From Myxocyprinus asiaticus (lineage: Eukaryota; Chordata; Actinopteri; Cypriniformes; Catostomidae), in assembly GCF_019703515.2 (NCBI RefSeq), contig NC_059372.1, positions 25,766,931 through 25,830,930 of the forward strand: 64,000 nucleotides of DNA. Direction: 5' to 3'. The notes under the pieces were generated by a model that did no database searches, was not told the origin of the DNA, and saw only the letters and a program-made list of their open reading frames with translations. Positions 28,659-42,144 of the stretch are shown piece by piece. Made by a program: the position numbers and the translations under genes. Position 1 is the first letter of the stretch. Every line of letters begins with the position of its first letter.

Positions 28659-29041
28659 CTGCAGGAAGAAAAAAAACATTTTTGAATAATCAGACAAAAG
28701 GACCATTATTGGGCCACTTGTCACTGCAATGTCAAAACTCGGCCCAGTTTACCTGAATTCACCGTATAGCAAAAATGTACTCTGACTCAGAGCAAACATG
28801 TCAAAAATCTTTAACGTTTGCAGAGTGATCATTAAAGGGTCACGAAACCCACCTAGTTGAGGCCAAATCTTTCACACCTCAGACTGAGAAACAACTCTCC
28901 AAATTGGCTGGAAAATATGTAAACATGTGGGCGGGTATTGTGTGCAGAAAGAGGGAAAACAGGAGGGGGTTTGGAGCGGTACTTCAGTTGTTGAAAAAAT
29001 ACAGAAAAATAAAGTCACATACTTGTGATCATAAATCGTTT

Positions 29042-29818
29042 GATGACAGCTCATTGGCTACATTTACATGCACCCTCATTCTGCCATTACAATGTGATTA
29101 AGGCAATACTGCGATCAAACTGTTGCTCATGTAAACAAAATACTGCGATTATGATATTGTGATTATGCTAATAATCAGAGTAATGATAATCGCAGTAAGA
29201 TATTGGCACTTTTCCACTGCACGATACGGTTCGACTCGACTAGGCTCGCTTTACTTTTCTGAGCTTGATTTTCCACTGCAGTTTAGTGCAGCCTCAACGT
29301 GGGTGGGATTATAGGCTGATCATCATAGTTGCGCCGCCTCTACTGCCGTGACATCATCTTAAACGTGACACAATCACACAACAAATGTGGATATCGAAGG
29401 AATGGAATTTTTCACAGCAAGACGACAAACTTAGTTTCAAAAGAGGCTGACTGCAGCAAGACAAAATACCGCTAAAAAAAAACAAAAAAAACAGGAGAGT
29501 TTGGGAAATCATACACCAAAGTGCAGACGAGGACATCGTGTTAGCTCAAAGACAACACACGAGGGTAAGCTAACCTGCCATCTATATTATAGATTCTCTC
29601 TGACCAATCAGTGATCTGCAGGATTTTGACGTCACATTTAGTATCGGCTCGCTTGGAACCTCGACCGAGGTGGTACTAAAAAAAGTACCAAGTACCAGGT
29701 ACTATCCACAGTGGAAAGCCCCCAAAAAACAAGCAGAGTCCTGTCGAGCTGTACCGTGCAATGGAAAAGCCCCATATGTTGAGTAATCCTATTTAATCGA
29801 ATTATACAAGCATGTAAA
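29042..29818. mobile_element. Nested terminal-inverted-repeat elements in errfi1 intron 1
   Basis: The outer element has ends TACATTTACATGCACCC and GCATGTAAATGC. The inner element (about 29206-29775) has ends CTTTTCCACTGCACGATACG and CGTGCAATGGAAAAGCCCC, plus internal inverse pairs such as GTACCAAGTACCAGGTACT. The inner element carries CCAAT (29603) and a perfect CRE TGACGTCA (29627-29634). No transposase frame. Confidence 0.65.
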
Positions 29819-30479
29819 TGCTTTAATCACCTTTCTTCAACTCTGACCAAAGTGCTCTGCACCAGTGCTGCAGACGGAAGATGTTATGCTCGAGCACAGA
29901 TTCGAAAACATCACGAAACAGAAGAAACTGCACTTCTGGGCTTCGCGTGTAACGGCAGTTTCCTGCACTGTTTTCCAGCAGTATTGCTCCCCCGCTGCAG
30001 AATCTACAAAAAATATTTTCCCAAGTTGTGAATGTCCGGTTGCAGTCTGAATTGAATGTTGGTGAGATAAAGACCACATACCGCAAAATAATGCCAAGGA
30101 AACACCTCTTTCAAATGAGTTTGTCCTCATCCACAACAACATCCAACATGTGTATTCTGATTCACAAACAAATGACTCTTATGAACGGAATCTTTTTAGT
30201 GAATCAAAAACAGACAGTGCATCCAGTGTAGTCAAAAATGACTCTTATAAACCGGCTCTTTTAATAAATAGTTCAAAAAGTCTCACAAACTGACAAATTT
30301 TCCTTATGCCAAAGATAAAATGATTTAAGATCTTTTTGCAAAAAGATGTTTTTTGTAATAATTATTCATTTATAAAAAACATCAAAACATCACATTTCTC
30401 AGCAAATAATCAGAGTATTGGCAAGTTGCATGTTAATCATATAAACATCTTAATTTAATTATTCCTTGTACTCTGATTA

Positions 30480-30590
30480 CGTCCTTCAGAAAGGTGAATC
30501 TGCCCAATTTCAGCCTTGCTGAAGCACCCCCAGATCATCACTGATCCTCCACCTGGCTTATAGAGACACGGTACAATGCCATTCGCACAT
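30480..30590 (-). pseudogene. Tc1/mariner transposase catalytic-core fragment
   Basis: The minus strand encodes GGGSVMIWGCFSKAEIGQIH in frame, the region around the second catalytic aspartate of Tc1-type transposases, with neighbouring residues degraded. About 35 codons survive, and no terminal repeats were found nearby. Confidence 0.7.
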
Positions 30591-30599
30591 TGAATTTTA

Positions 30600-33500
30600 A
30601 GTTCAGTAAATATGCAACAAACTTACTTGTGACTTTCTGCGTGCACTTACACGAAACTCAACAAGCGTTCGGTGAGGTGCACGGGAGAGGGAGAGGGGGA
30701 TGCAGAAGAGCTGATTTACTTGCACAGATTCTGAAATTACAGTTTGATAAAAACACAAGATTATTGATTTGTTCATGGATTGGTTTACCAATTCGCAGCT
30801 ACATGTTAAAGTGAATAAAAGTGTGAGGTAATTCCCCGCATTCTGAATGTGGAACATGCGGGAATGATTACATTTGTGCGTAATACCCGCAATCCCGCGC
30901 TGACATTCAGACCCTGTCGGTATCCTGCTTCTCCGTTGCAGGACACGCTCACATTGGACTGCTATATGGTGACGTCTCTGTGATTACGTGCATGTATGCG
31001 TGTGTGGTGGGCTCCCTTTCGTTTCATAGTACCAGCCCCATTCAACAGCGTGCAGTGTAAAAAGCACACAGTTGACTGGACCTAGCAAGCGTTACGTTGC
31101 GTAAAGAATATTAATGAATCATGTGAAATCTCAGCAGTGATAATTCTCTCATAATTTAGCAGCAGCAGCGAATGCATAAAGGGGAAACACTGATATGTAA
31201 ATGTAGCCATTGCCTTGTGGAATGAGGGAAACACTACAATAATAATTTGTCATCTCTACAACAATCAAGCAAGTCTTTTAATCCAAAATATTTACATACC
31301 CACAACAAGCGAGTATGTGCTATCAGTGTTTTTTTCTTGGCTACAACTTCCACAGCTGTATTGAAAAATTCTGTTACAGTTTACTGTGATAAATATTAGT
31401 AAGGGTGTTTGTGTGTAGATGTGAAAAGTCTTGTAATTGATGTTGGTGCAGGGCAGGTGTTTTCTCTTTCCCTCGTCAGCTCTGTTCAGAATGTTGTGGC
31501 TGTTTAGCCATTTGAATTGGTTGAATTGCTCCATAGCACTTTAAAATAGAAAATTCTCATGTAGAATTCAAATGTGTTGCATGTGCCACGAAATCGATGG
31601 AAGCCCGATTTAAACCGCGCATGTGAACCGCTCTGCGCTATCCTGTAACCGGAGCTCGCAGCCCTGTTGACGGGCGAGCATGGATAGAGCACAGCACAAC
31701 TTCAGGCTTCAATCACTCTGCGCACATCCGTGTCCCACATGAGAAGCATATTTAACGCTTATAAAGCAAGATGAGTATCATAAGATTGCTGCATCGCTTG
31801 ATGGAAATTCCACCATAGCATCGAACAAATCCCCAATGATACAATTTCATCAATCCAGATCGATGGATCGTTACACCCCTAGGCTGTATTGTGAGCTCAT
31901 GCATGAGGCAGTGCTGGGACTGGATGGAAACGCTCCTTCTGATGAATAATCTGGAGAAGCACTCAGAATCTAGTGACGTAAATGCGTGCTGCCCTACCAA
32001 TCTTAACACAGAGTTTATGCATGTATGTAATTTTTGTGACGTTGCTTCAACTTTAGTTTTGAAACCGGAAGAATGAAATGGCTCATTAAAATGTAAAAAC
32101 CACATTCCCCTTAACAATAAACAATGAAAGCTATCGTTGTTTTCAGTGATGCAAATAGATATGTACAGGTTGCATCTCAAATGTGTTTTGGGTTTTTTAT
32201 GACCCTTTAAAAAGGACAAAATCTCCACTTGAAACACATAACATGTCCATCTAAATGGGCAATTTAAAAGATCAAAAATTGTTTATAGTTTCTTGGAGGA
32301 AATGAATTGTCTTGCAAAAGCTGTGCCAGATGAACTTGCAGTTTTTCCATTGTTACATTCGGGCACGCAGATATAACAAACAGCTCAGCCATGAAGCGTC
32401 AGTAATGCAAAATCAGCTATTTTAAGACATTACACCCAAACACAATCAAGCATCTGTTATCGAAAACAAAACCATTCAGTTAGAGCTGTCCTGGAATGCT
32501 TGGGTGCAAGTCAGAATGTAATCAATGAAATACCCATGCAGGCTCCATTATGCAACTTATCACATGCTCTGCCTCTGCTTTGCCTCAGTCAGAACTGTGA
32601 AAGGCAGAAACTAACAACTGTCAATTCTTCCAGTAAAGACCTCCATGCAGATGCTATGCTAAAGCATAAACAGTGCTTTGTGTTTCTATGTTGGGGAGAG
32701 TGCCTGTAGATTTTTTTATTTTTTTTATATATCAGTCAGCTCTTATCCATGAGGTTAAAGCCCTGCCATAAAGGCATGAAAGAGGTGTATAGTAGGACAT
32801 CAACAGCAGAGCCTGGGAGTGGAGCCAAAGTGGACATGCAGATCCACGACTCAGAGGAACAGCATCAACAGTTTGCCAAATACTGTGGTGCAAATAGATT
32901 AAAACTGTAACAATACAGTGGGTCACAATAATTGAACTTTCACTACAAGTTGCCTTTGCTACAAGCAATAAAAGTGAACAGCGAAGCACATAACAGACAT
33001 ATATAAAACTATCTGTTTAGCTTTGAAGTAAATGGGCTCTTTCACACTGCAGGAACTAAAGCCCGTTTTAGGTACTTTTACTTGGAACAGCAGTAGTACT
33101 GCTCGTCGCTTTCTCACGAGGAACTATAGTCCCTCTAAGCCATTTAGAGAGACTTTTTAGCTCCTACACCAGAATAGGTACTTTTTAGGAGAAGACAGAC
33201 TGTAGGAGGTGCTGCAGCCTGTGATTGGTCAAACACATATAATGCACAAAGCAATGAGAAATGCGAGGAGTCGGCAGCCGCCATGAGTAAACAAAATTGT
33301 TCTTCAAGCCTTCTATTCAGATGATTGCGCTAAATTTCCAATTACATTAACTGAAATAACATAACGGACATAAGATGTTTATCGAAAGTGGGTAACTTAA
33401 ATATAAACGTAGCTGTCATGAAATCTAATTTTCATGAGGAAATTGTTGGGTGCCTGTTACTGTGTTCAAGACTTGCATCAAGATGTCTTTTTTCAGTTAA

Positions 33501-33880
33501 TGGGTGAGAAGTTCCTACAGTATTTTGTCTAGTCAAAAGCCTTAATTGTACAATATTGTGTTGATAAATTGGTTTAAAGTGCATTTTTAACATGTTTTCC
33601 ACTGAGTTCAGTGTGTGCTGTGTTTTCTGTCACTGTGACTTCAGGGACGCAGAACCGCACGCACAGCTCACGTGCCCAGTGTAAAGACTGTAACCTGAAG
33701 ACACAGTTTGTATAAAACAGCCTTAACAAAAGTGTAGCTCCGATCCTGGCATCCTCCATCAGTGTTGTTGTTGAAATTGAATCGCATGTGCAAACAATTT
33801 CAGAAGAAAAATGGTTGACACTAGATGGCGTCACTACGGAGATGGCAAAGTCTCACTGAGTGTGCCGTTCCTCTTAATAG
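30600..33880. other. errfi1 intron 1, remaining sequence
   Basis: No exon was recognised. A possible short inverted-repeat element begins at 33045 (CTTTCACACTGCAGGAACTA), but its right end is unclear. A 161-codon minus-strand frame (31752-32237) has no family resemblance. Confidence 0.4.
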
Positions 33881-33887
33881 TTTTCAC

Positions 33888-34182
33888 TTTTACCTTTACA
33901 ATAAGTTCCATTTGTTAACATTAGTTAACATGAACTAACAATGAACAATACATTTCAGCATTTACTAATCTTGGTTAGTGTTAATTTCAACATAACTTTT
34001 TAAAATCAAGAGTTGTATGTGTTCACATTAGTTAATTCATTATGAACTAAAAATTAACAATTGTATTTTTATTAACTAACATTAACAAATTTTAATAAAT
34101 GCTGTAAAAATAAACATTGTTCATTGTTAGTTCATGATACCGAATGCATTAACCAATGCAACCTTATTGTAAAGTGTTACCA
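33888..34182. mobile_element. Family B MITE, copy 1
   Basis: Left CTTTACAATAAGTTCCATTT and right AACCTTATTGTAAAGTGTTA are inverted. The inside is rich in GTTAACATTAGTTAACATGA-type palindromic units. A close copy lies at 39278-39598. Confidence 0.8.
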
Positions 34183-34289
34183 AGTAAATTAAGTTAAGAA
34201 TATCTGTCAATTAAATGTCATTTTTTAAGAGTTTAGTTAATGAACTGGTGACCTACAAAGCAAACACATTCCCTTAACATTAGTATATA

Positions 34290-35136
34290 CAGGGTTGGGA
34301 GGGTTACTTTTGAAATGTATTCCACTACAGATTACAGAGTACATGCTGTAAAATGTAATTTGTAACGTATTTCGTTAGATTACTCAAGGTCAGTAACGTA
34401 TTCTAAATACTTTGGATTACTTCTTCAGCACTGGTAGATTTTTTCACTTGTTTTGACTATAAAAACTCTGCCAGTACAGTAAGACAAAATACACATGTTA
34501 AAAATACATTCTCTGAAAAACCTAAATATCTTAAGCAGTGTTGTTTCTAAAACAAGATAAATCAAATTGATCTTGTTTTAAGGATTTTTAGATATTTTTA
34601 CAGGAAAACAATACAAAAATTATCAAGAATATGGTTTTTGCCCTAATATCAAAGGTCTTACTAGAAAAAAAGAAATTATGATCCAACATGAATTTTCTTG
34701 ATAAAAAATATGATCGTGTCTGGTAACATGTGCATGTAAAATGGCTAGAAATATCATTTTAGCTTAGCGTAAAGCTGACAATTTACACAAGGTTTATTTC
34801 TATTTCTTCTGCTCCAAACTTACTTCAAACTTACTTCTCTGTCTGCTCGTATGAATGTAACACATCATAAGAAAGTGTTTCACTGCTGTTCAAATGCACT
34901 TTGGATCGCATCATTTATATGTATAAATGTTTTCCATCTGAAAGGACTAAATATTAAATGAAACAAATGACAATAAAATGCAAAGTAATCTCTTCAGTAA
35001 TCAAAATACTTTTTGAATGTAACTGTATTCTAATTACCAATGATTTAAATTGTAACTGTAGTGGAATACAGTTACTTATATTTTGTATTTTAAATATGTA
35101 TTCCTGTTACATTTATTCCGTTGCTCCCCAACACTG
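34290..35136. mobile_element. hAT-like MITE with CAGGGTTGGGAGGGTTAC ends
   Basis: Left CAGGGTTGGGAGGGTTAC and right GTTGCTCCCCAACACTG are inverted. The subterminal regions repeat ATTACAGATTAC / GTAATTTGTAA motifs in both orientations. About 850 bp, non-coding. Confidence 0.65.
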
Positions 35137-35197
35137 AGTATATAGTTCCGATTTGGTTATTGTTTGTGAACCAACTCCTATGTTCTAGGGATGTTCT

Positions 35198-35202
<5 letters not shown>

Positions 35203-35262
<60 letters not shown>
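35203..35262. repeat. (TA)n(CA)n microsatellite
   Basis: About 14 TA units followed by about 14 CA units. Confidence 0.95.
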
Positions 35263-36106
35263 CCTATCCAGAACGTTGCAGGAAAGTTTTTGTTACAGTC
35301 TAATAAGAATTTTACCTATTGTTTATTTTTAGCTTTTCTACATTCATATATTTTATTATTATCATCATCATCATCATCATTTCATTTTTATTTATATTAA
35401 ATTATTTATATTATTATACTGTCATATTTCATTATTCACAAACGATGCGGTTTTTGATAGACAATTGACATTAGTGTTGTCCATTGGTTTATTAAATGCA
35501 GAAATTAAGATCACATTGTATGGGATCTGCTGCCAAAATGCATAATGAGCAGATTAACATAAAAATGTACTTTTTATTACAGCTGAAATGTTAAAACAGG
35601 GTTAAGATCAGAGTGACAAGCATACAATAATCATACGTGCTTTTCCATTATATTCCTAATGCTAAAAAGAAAAATCACAGAAAATATGAGTCATGTTTAC
35701 TCTTCAACATGAGCTATAAAAGACGTCCACAGATCTGTTGGTAAATGATAAACTAGGTTACTACTACTACACAGGGACAGGTCGTACTCAATGATTGTTC
35801 GTGCATTCAGTTTCCCTGGAGTGACGTAGGGCAGTGCGAATATAAAGATTACTCTGATATGTAGACAGGTTTTCTACATCCATTTCAACACACACACACA
35901 CACACCCAATGACAAACCCTTCTCCGGCTGACTCAGGTGCGACTCATCTAAACTCTTTTCCAGTCCAAAGACCAACCATTGTTAGCGGCTCACTTGAACA
36001 AAGCAAGTTGCACCTAAAATGCGAGTTGCCCTGAACTTTCTTGACACGTATATCTCTGAAGCGCATTAAAACTTAAACAACTCTACTAAAACATAAGGCT
36101 ACTTAC

Positions 36107-36345
36107 TGGTTAAATATTCCTTAATGATTTGTTTCGTGTTTCTCTCTTATATCCAGTGTAACTGAGACGAGTGCTGTGAGTAATCCCGGCGTATCTTAAC
36201 AAATCACTCAACAAAATAAATTAAACAAAACGCACATGCTGCCGACGACTCTGCTGCTCAATTGATCGCTTTCATCATGGAAAGCTGCGAGCTGGAAACA
36301 ATTTTATGAATTGCTACGTCATGCGTTAGCCCCGCCCCCTGTCTT
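36107..36345 (-). promoter_or_regulatory. errfi1: Candidate first exon and promoter of errfi1
   Basis: On the minus strand a good donor (ACCA followed by gtaagtag) lies at 36106. Upstream of it is a CpG-richer stretch with a CRE-like TGACGTAG (about 36318-36325) and a GC box GGGGGCGGGGC (about 36332-36342). Between here and the 28658 acceptor there is no coding exon, giving an intron of about 7.4 kb. Assignment to errfi1 is by orientation, position and the lack of any other minus-strand gene. Confidence 0.4.
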
Positions 36346-36888
36346 AAAGGTGCAGACCAGTGCGTACCAAATGTTTGGATATTAAACGCAAAACGCACTG
36401 TATATTTAAAGATAATCAAATTAAAATTCCAGTATTACGTGGTGATAATAATATTTATACTTTCCAGTCTGAGATAACCCAGCTAAAAACTAACGATGAA
36501 GCCTACTATTCTAAATTAACGTTGTATTGTGGTGTTTCGGTTCGAATCCAAACAGCTGTGAGGATGTTTCTTTAAACATTCTCTCTCACAGTCTGAATCA
36601 GTCAGGAACACGTGGGCCTGTGTGGCTGTCAGAGCATGTGGGCGTAGAAAGTGGGAGTGAGAGGGTGTTACTGTGGAAGTCGCTTGTTTCCGCTGGATCT
36701 GTCTTCCATATGGAGTTGTGTGGTCTTGAATCACTGCTCTAGAACCCAAACAACTGAGAGGAGGTGAAATACACAGAATGTTACACTAAAAAACATCAGT
36801 GATGAATCAAGTCCACTCAACTCACAAACCAAGATTTTAAATAACATTAATAAACCAAAATCTTTCAGACATAGTCATATATTAATGT

Positions 36889-37534
36889 CTTAAAAGGATA
36901 GTTCACCCAAAAATGAAAATTCTCTCATCATTTCCTCACCCTAATGCCATCCCAGATGTGTATGGCTGTCTTTCATTTGCTGAACACAGAGATTTTTAGG
37001 TCAAAAACTTTAAAACGTCAAAAAAAGAATACAAAGACAGCATAAAAGTAATCCATAAAACTCCAGTGGTTTAATCCATGTCTTCAGATAGGTGTGGTTG
37101 GGAAACAGATCAATATTTAAGTCATTTTTTTTACTGTAAATTCTCCTCCCTGTCCAGTAGATGGCAATATGCATAAAGAATGTGAATCGCCAAAAACTAA
37201 AGAATGTAGAAGTGAAAGTAGAGATTGAAAGTAAAAAAGGACTTAAAATGTATTTGTTTTTCTCCCACACATATCATATCACTTCTGAAGATATGGATTT
37301 AATCACTGGAGTCATGTGGATTACTTTTATGGTGTCTTTATGTGATTCTTTTGGACCTTCAAAGTTCTGATCACCATTCACTTGCATTGTATGGACCTAC
37401 CCAGATGTGGACGAGATATTCTAAAAATCTTCATTTGTGTTCAGCAGAAGAAGAAAGTCATACACATCTGGGATGGCATGAGGGTGGGTAAATGATGAGA
37501 GAATTGAAATTTTTGGGTGCACTATCCCTTTAAT
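36889..37534. mobile_element. Family A foldback MITE, full-length copy
   Basis: Left AAAGGATAGTTCACCCAAAA, right TTTTTGGGTGCACTATCCCT, about 645 bp. Clear mirrored inner halves (GAAACAGATCAATATTTAAG and the inverse further right). Confidence 0.85.
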
Positions 37535-37870
37535 AAGTGACTCAAGTCCATACTTTTCATTTTCGTGCAATAAATCAAAGTCTGAAAAATTATGTATGGG
37601 AAACACAATCACAATTATATTGCTAAGAATCACTGCACACTACTTAACAGATGAATGTTTGAACTATAAATCGTGGTGGAAAAACATCCCCCTCAGTAGC
37701 ATCTTGTGTCCCTGAAGCCTGTGCTGATTGTTGATAGAGGCTGGGTGCCACAGGGGGACTGAACTCCCAAGGAGAGGGTCAATTCATTTCCTGCTCCTGT
37801 TCCCACACAGCTGCCGGTGCCTTAAATCCCTTGTGAACAACTTCCTCAGATAACTATATCAAAGCTGACC

Positions 37871-39222
37871 TACACTACCGGTCAAAAGTTTTAAAACACT
37901 TACTCATTCTTTATAATAATTTTTTTTCTTCACATTTTAGAATAATAGTAAAGTCATCAAAACTATGGAATAACATCAATGGAACTATGGGAATTATGTT
38001 GTGACTATAAAAATCCAAAATAAATCAAAACTGTGTTATATTGTAGCATCTTCAAAGTAGTCACCCTTTGCCTAGAATTTGCAGACATGTACTCTTGACA
38101 TTTTCTCAACCAACTTCTTGAGGTATCACTCTGGGATGCTTTTTAAACAGTATTGAAGGAGTTCCCATCTATGTTGGGCACTTATTGGCTGCTTTTCTTT
38201 ATTATTTGGTCCAAGTCATCAATTTCAAAAACATAATTTTTCTTTTATTTTTTAATAAAATTTTAGTTTTATAATGAAATAAATTAATATGGTGGCACAA
38301 TTATATTTTTGTCTACAAAACTAATTTCAAACATTTAAGCATACGCCTTCAGATCAAAAGATTTTTAAGATCATGAGAAACATTTCAGTCAAGTGTTTCA
38401 ATACTTTTGACTGGTAGTGTCAGTCAAGGACCTGTGCCTGAATGGCTATATACAGTTTCAGTATCTTAGCTTTAACAGAATTATAATTGTTATTTTTTTT
38501 TTTTTTTTTCAAAAGAATAGTTTCACAGTTACAGAAAACACCAAACAGGACAACTTAAAAAACATGCTAAATGTAAAAGTTCCATATTCAATGGCAATGG
38601 TTCTGTTACATTATGAAATTATGCACTTCTGTCCGAATACATTTTCATACTACTGTATATAGTTTTCTACAAATAAGAATATATATATTCTTTTTTTTTT
38701 AAACACTTGACTGAAATGTTTCTCACGATCTTAAAAATCTTTTGATCTGAAGGCGTATGATTAAATGTTTGAAATTAGTTTTGTAGACAAAAATATAATT
38801 GTGCCACCATATTAATTTATTTAATTATAAAACTAAAATTTAATAATAAAAAAAAGTTTTTGTAATTGATGACTTGGACCAAATAATAAAGAAAAGCAGC
38901 CAATAAGTGTCCAACGTAGATGGGAACTCCTTCAATACTGTTTAAAAAGCATCCCAGGGTGATACCTCAAGAAGCTGGTTGAGAAAATGTCAAGAGTACA
39001 TGTCTGCAAATTCTAGGCAAAGGGTGACTACTTTGAAGATGCTAAAATATAACACAGTTTTGATTTATTTTGGATTTTTTTAGTCACAGTATAATTCCCA
39101 TAGTTTCATTTATGTTATTCCATATTTCATGACTTTACTATTATTCTAAAATGTGAAAAAAAAAAAAGAAAAAAAAAATAATAATAAAGTATTAGTGTTT
39201 CAAAACTTTTGACCGGTAGTGT
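37871..39222. mobile_element. Large inverted repeat of Tc1-like elements (~530-bp arms, ~280-bp spacer)
   Basis: The left arm (37874-38420) starts CACTACCGGTCAAAAGTTTT; the right arm (38690-39220) ends AAAACTTTTGACCGGTAGTG. The arms match in inverse orientation over nearly their whole length. The right arm on the plus strand (left arm on the minus) contains a degraded Tc1 transposase C-terminus (AACTCCTTCAATACTGTTTA... AAGGGTGACTACTTTGAAGA, i.e. KGDYFEDA with one upstream stop). Inner ends match too (CACTTGACTGAAATGTTTCT). The spacer 38425-38685 is unrelated. Confidence 0.85.
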
Positions 39223-39247
39223 ATATATATATATATATATATATATA
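39223..39247. repeat. (TA)n microsatellite adjoining the inverted repeat
   Basis: About 12 TA units directly after the right terminal repeat, consistent with TA target preference. Confidence 0.85.
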
Positions 39248-39277
39248 ATACAGTATGTTTATATATTTAAATAACAT

Positions 39278-39598
39278 GGTAACACTTTACAATAAGATTC
39301 AATTTGTTGACATTAATTAACAACATTAGTTAACATGAACATACATTGAACAATACTTTAATAGCATTTACTAATCTTGGTTAATGTTAATTTCAACATA
39401 TAGTAGTACATTTTTAAAATCAAAAGTTGGATATGTTAACATTAGTTAATGCACTGTAAACTAACATGAAATAACAATGAACAACAACTAGCATTAAAAA
39501 AAGATTAATAAATGCTGTAAAAAATATATAAATATTTAGTTCATGATACCTATGCATTAACTAATGTTAACGAATGGAACCTTATTGTAAAGTGTTAA
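39278..39598. mobile_element. Family B MITE, copy 2
   Basis: Left GTAACACTTTACAATAAGAT and right ACCTTATTGTAAAGTGTTAA, internal GTTAACATTAGTTAATGC units, as in the copy at 33.9 kb. Confidence 0.85.
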
Positions 39599-39599
39599 C

Positions 39600-40105
39600 A
39601 AGAATATATGGATTTCTAAGAATTCTAAGAAATATTTAGCCTATAGCATATAGGTTTTCTTTATAACTGTCTGATGATTCTTTATGAAAGAAAGACAAAC
39701 AAAAGATTCTCAACAGAAATTGATCATTGAAGCAATAGTGTATCCCTATAGCCACATGAGCTCTGACCATGGCTAATTCTGCAAAATGCATTATGTAAGA
39801 CGATTATATCATTTATCTCTGACTTTCTGTGGCAGTTATTAATTAATAAATAATTATGGTAAGAGAGTTGACAAAAAATAAATAAAAATCTTTCAGGGAA
39901 ACCATGTAAAAAAAAAAAAAAAAGAAAAGAAAAAAAAACATTGTGTCATGTAAGTCACTCCATTTTTTTTTTTTTTTTCTATTTTAAGATTAACCTCAGG
40001 AAGGACTGAATCTGTTTAGTTGACTATGACTAGTGCTCTGAAAATACTATAAACACTATAGTTAAGCTTTTGTTATTGGACATTAAGGTAGTTGCAGTTA
40101 CAATA
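39600..40105. other. Intergenic, homopolymer tracts
   Basis: Poly-A near 39907-39930 and poly-T near 39963-39979. No gene seen. Confidence 0.5.
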
Positions 40106-40106
40106 T

Positions 40107-40300
40107 ACACTGATGATCCAAAACATTATGACCACTCACAGGTGAAGCGAATAATGTTGATCATCACCTAAGAAGGTCAAATGTCAAGGTCTGGGTAGAT
40201 TAGATGGTAAGCAAACAATCATTTCTCGTACTCAACATGTTGAGTGCAGGAGAAATGGGCAGGAGTAAAGACCTGAGCGACTTTGACAATTCTCCTGTTA
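40107..40300 (+). pseudogene. Tc1-type element 5' end with start of transposase
   Basis: Begins with a terminal-repeat-like ACACTGATGATCCAAAACAT and TGACCACTCACAGGTGAAG. The plus-strand frame then reads MGRSKDLSDFD, the N-terminus of another Tc1 transposase family, before similarity ends abruptly. No 3' partner was found within the window. Confidence 0.65.
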
Positions 40301-41740
40301 CAGGATTGATTGAAATACCATACAAACCTGTGACTTACAACCCTATACCGTTGAATAAGAAAAGTACTTTTAGGGGTCAGGAAGGAATTACTTGCCATAA
40401 ACTGCAAATGTTTTACAAGGATGACTGCTCTCAGTGCATGTTTTGTCAATTCACAGTGTTTCCCTTGACGTGCACCCTCTGTTCTGCATGTTCCGGCTGA
40501 CTTCTCTACAGTATGAATGATGGCAGCTTGAGAATCCTTTGCATGTTCTCTAAAGAGCATAAACAGCCAGGTGACTAAAGGTATTTCCTCTGTCCTGAAT
40601 CCTGATTATGTGCTCCAGAGATTCAGTTCTCTTTATCTCTAGTGCAAATCTGGGGCAACAGTAGAAAACAGCTGTATGGAAATGACATTATAGCATGGGA
40701 GGAGATCTCTGTCCAAAAACTTTCACATACTAATATCTGTTTTTCCCATATATTTGTACATCTGTACATAAAATGAAAATCAGCATATAGGTTAGTTCAT
40801 GGTATAAAAAGTAAAAACCAGGTGACAGGTGTTATTATTATATTATAATGCATAATACAGCCCTCATCTGTTATCTGCATCCCTAAACACTTTGACTAGA
40901 TTTGTATTATTTCTTTTTATTGATTTATTTTGTTATTGTGATATAATTAATGCTTTAGCTGTTTTTTAGTTGTAATTTTTTTTTTTTTTTTTTTTTTTAA
41001 GAAACAAAGAAATCATATTTTTCCACTTTTTACATGATAGACTTGAGTTAGTTTAGGTGGAGGAACCTGACAGGGCTGTTGAGTAGCTTTTTTCTGTTGT
41101 TGTTTTAATGAGCCATGGTGGCTCAGATCACCCACTGCATTTTTTCTTATGAGTAAGTCTCTTTGTAACCCAGCGCACCAGTAAGCTTCACTCAAAAGGT
41201 GGGGTCATGCAAAGACGCTGGTTGCCCCTGTCACTCCATGGCACCGCTGTGCTAATGAATGTCTGCATATGACACACTCACACAATATAAAGAATCTATT
41301 GAAAGGACATAAAGAAGTTGAGAAATTCAAGGGTGCCATTAGAATCTACATAGTAATAAAGATTACTCACTAGAATCCTTTGTGTTATTATGATATGTCA
41401 AATGCTTAAATGATTAATTGACCCATAAATATAATATTTTGAATAGTTAAAGTACCTCCAGAGTTCCAGGTTCATGATTGAGAACTGCTGTAGGCACCTT
41501 AAAGAAAACCATTTTTCTTGGGTGAAATGAAAATGCGTACAACCATCCCATTAATAGAAGACATGAATTTAGAGGACCTGTTTAAATTCTGAATATGTAA
41601 TATATATTTTAATATATAAATCATCAAAAATGGATCACAATAACATACTTTAAAATAATGTAATGATAGGTCCAATTAGAATGCACTGATATACTTTTTC
41701 TAAGGAAAGCAATCCCACTTTCAGGATGTGTTGTAAGACG
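40301..41740. other. Intergenic, nothing recognised
   Basis: Poly-T near 40978-40998. No exon or repeat family could be assigned. Confidence 0.4.
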
Positions 41741-41742
41741 AA

Positions 41743-42144
41743 CAGTGTTGGGTGAGATAACATTACCAATTACTACATTTAAGTTACTTTCCAAAACTAA
41801 TCAACAAATTCAAAATAACATCTTTCCTCCTTGTTCATTTTCACTCATAATTCACACTCAGCACCACACGTTTCTCCCTTACAATGACTTATTAGGGTCC
41901 ATACGCCCTTCAGCTGTCATAGAAACACAAAGAGACGTACATATACAGTAATTCATGTTTTAAATTCCACATAAATAATGCTGCTTTAAAAGTGTGTAAT
42001 CCAAATGATGTACTTAAAAGTAATTAACTTATTTTAAAGTCAGTAACTGTGATCTGATCACTAGAATTTTAAATGCAATGCGCTACACTACTTTTGATTA
42101 GATTACTGTTACAAATTATTTTGTAATTAGATTACACCCACAGC
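41743..42144. mobile_element. hAT-like MITE related to the 34.3-kb element
   Basis: Left CAGTGTTGGGTGAGATAACA and right GATTACACCCACAGCTG resemble the termini and subterminal TTACTTTTGATTAGATTAC motifs of the 34.3-kb element. About 400 bp. Confidence 0.5.

Noticed and set aside
31752..32237. 161-codon minus-strand frame
   Set aside because: No domain, no supporting splice pattern, and it lies in the probable errfi1 intron.
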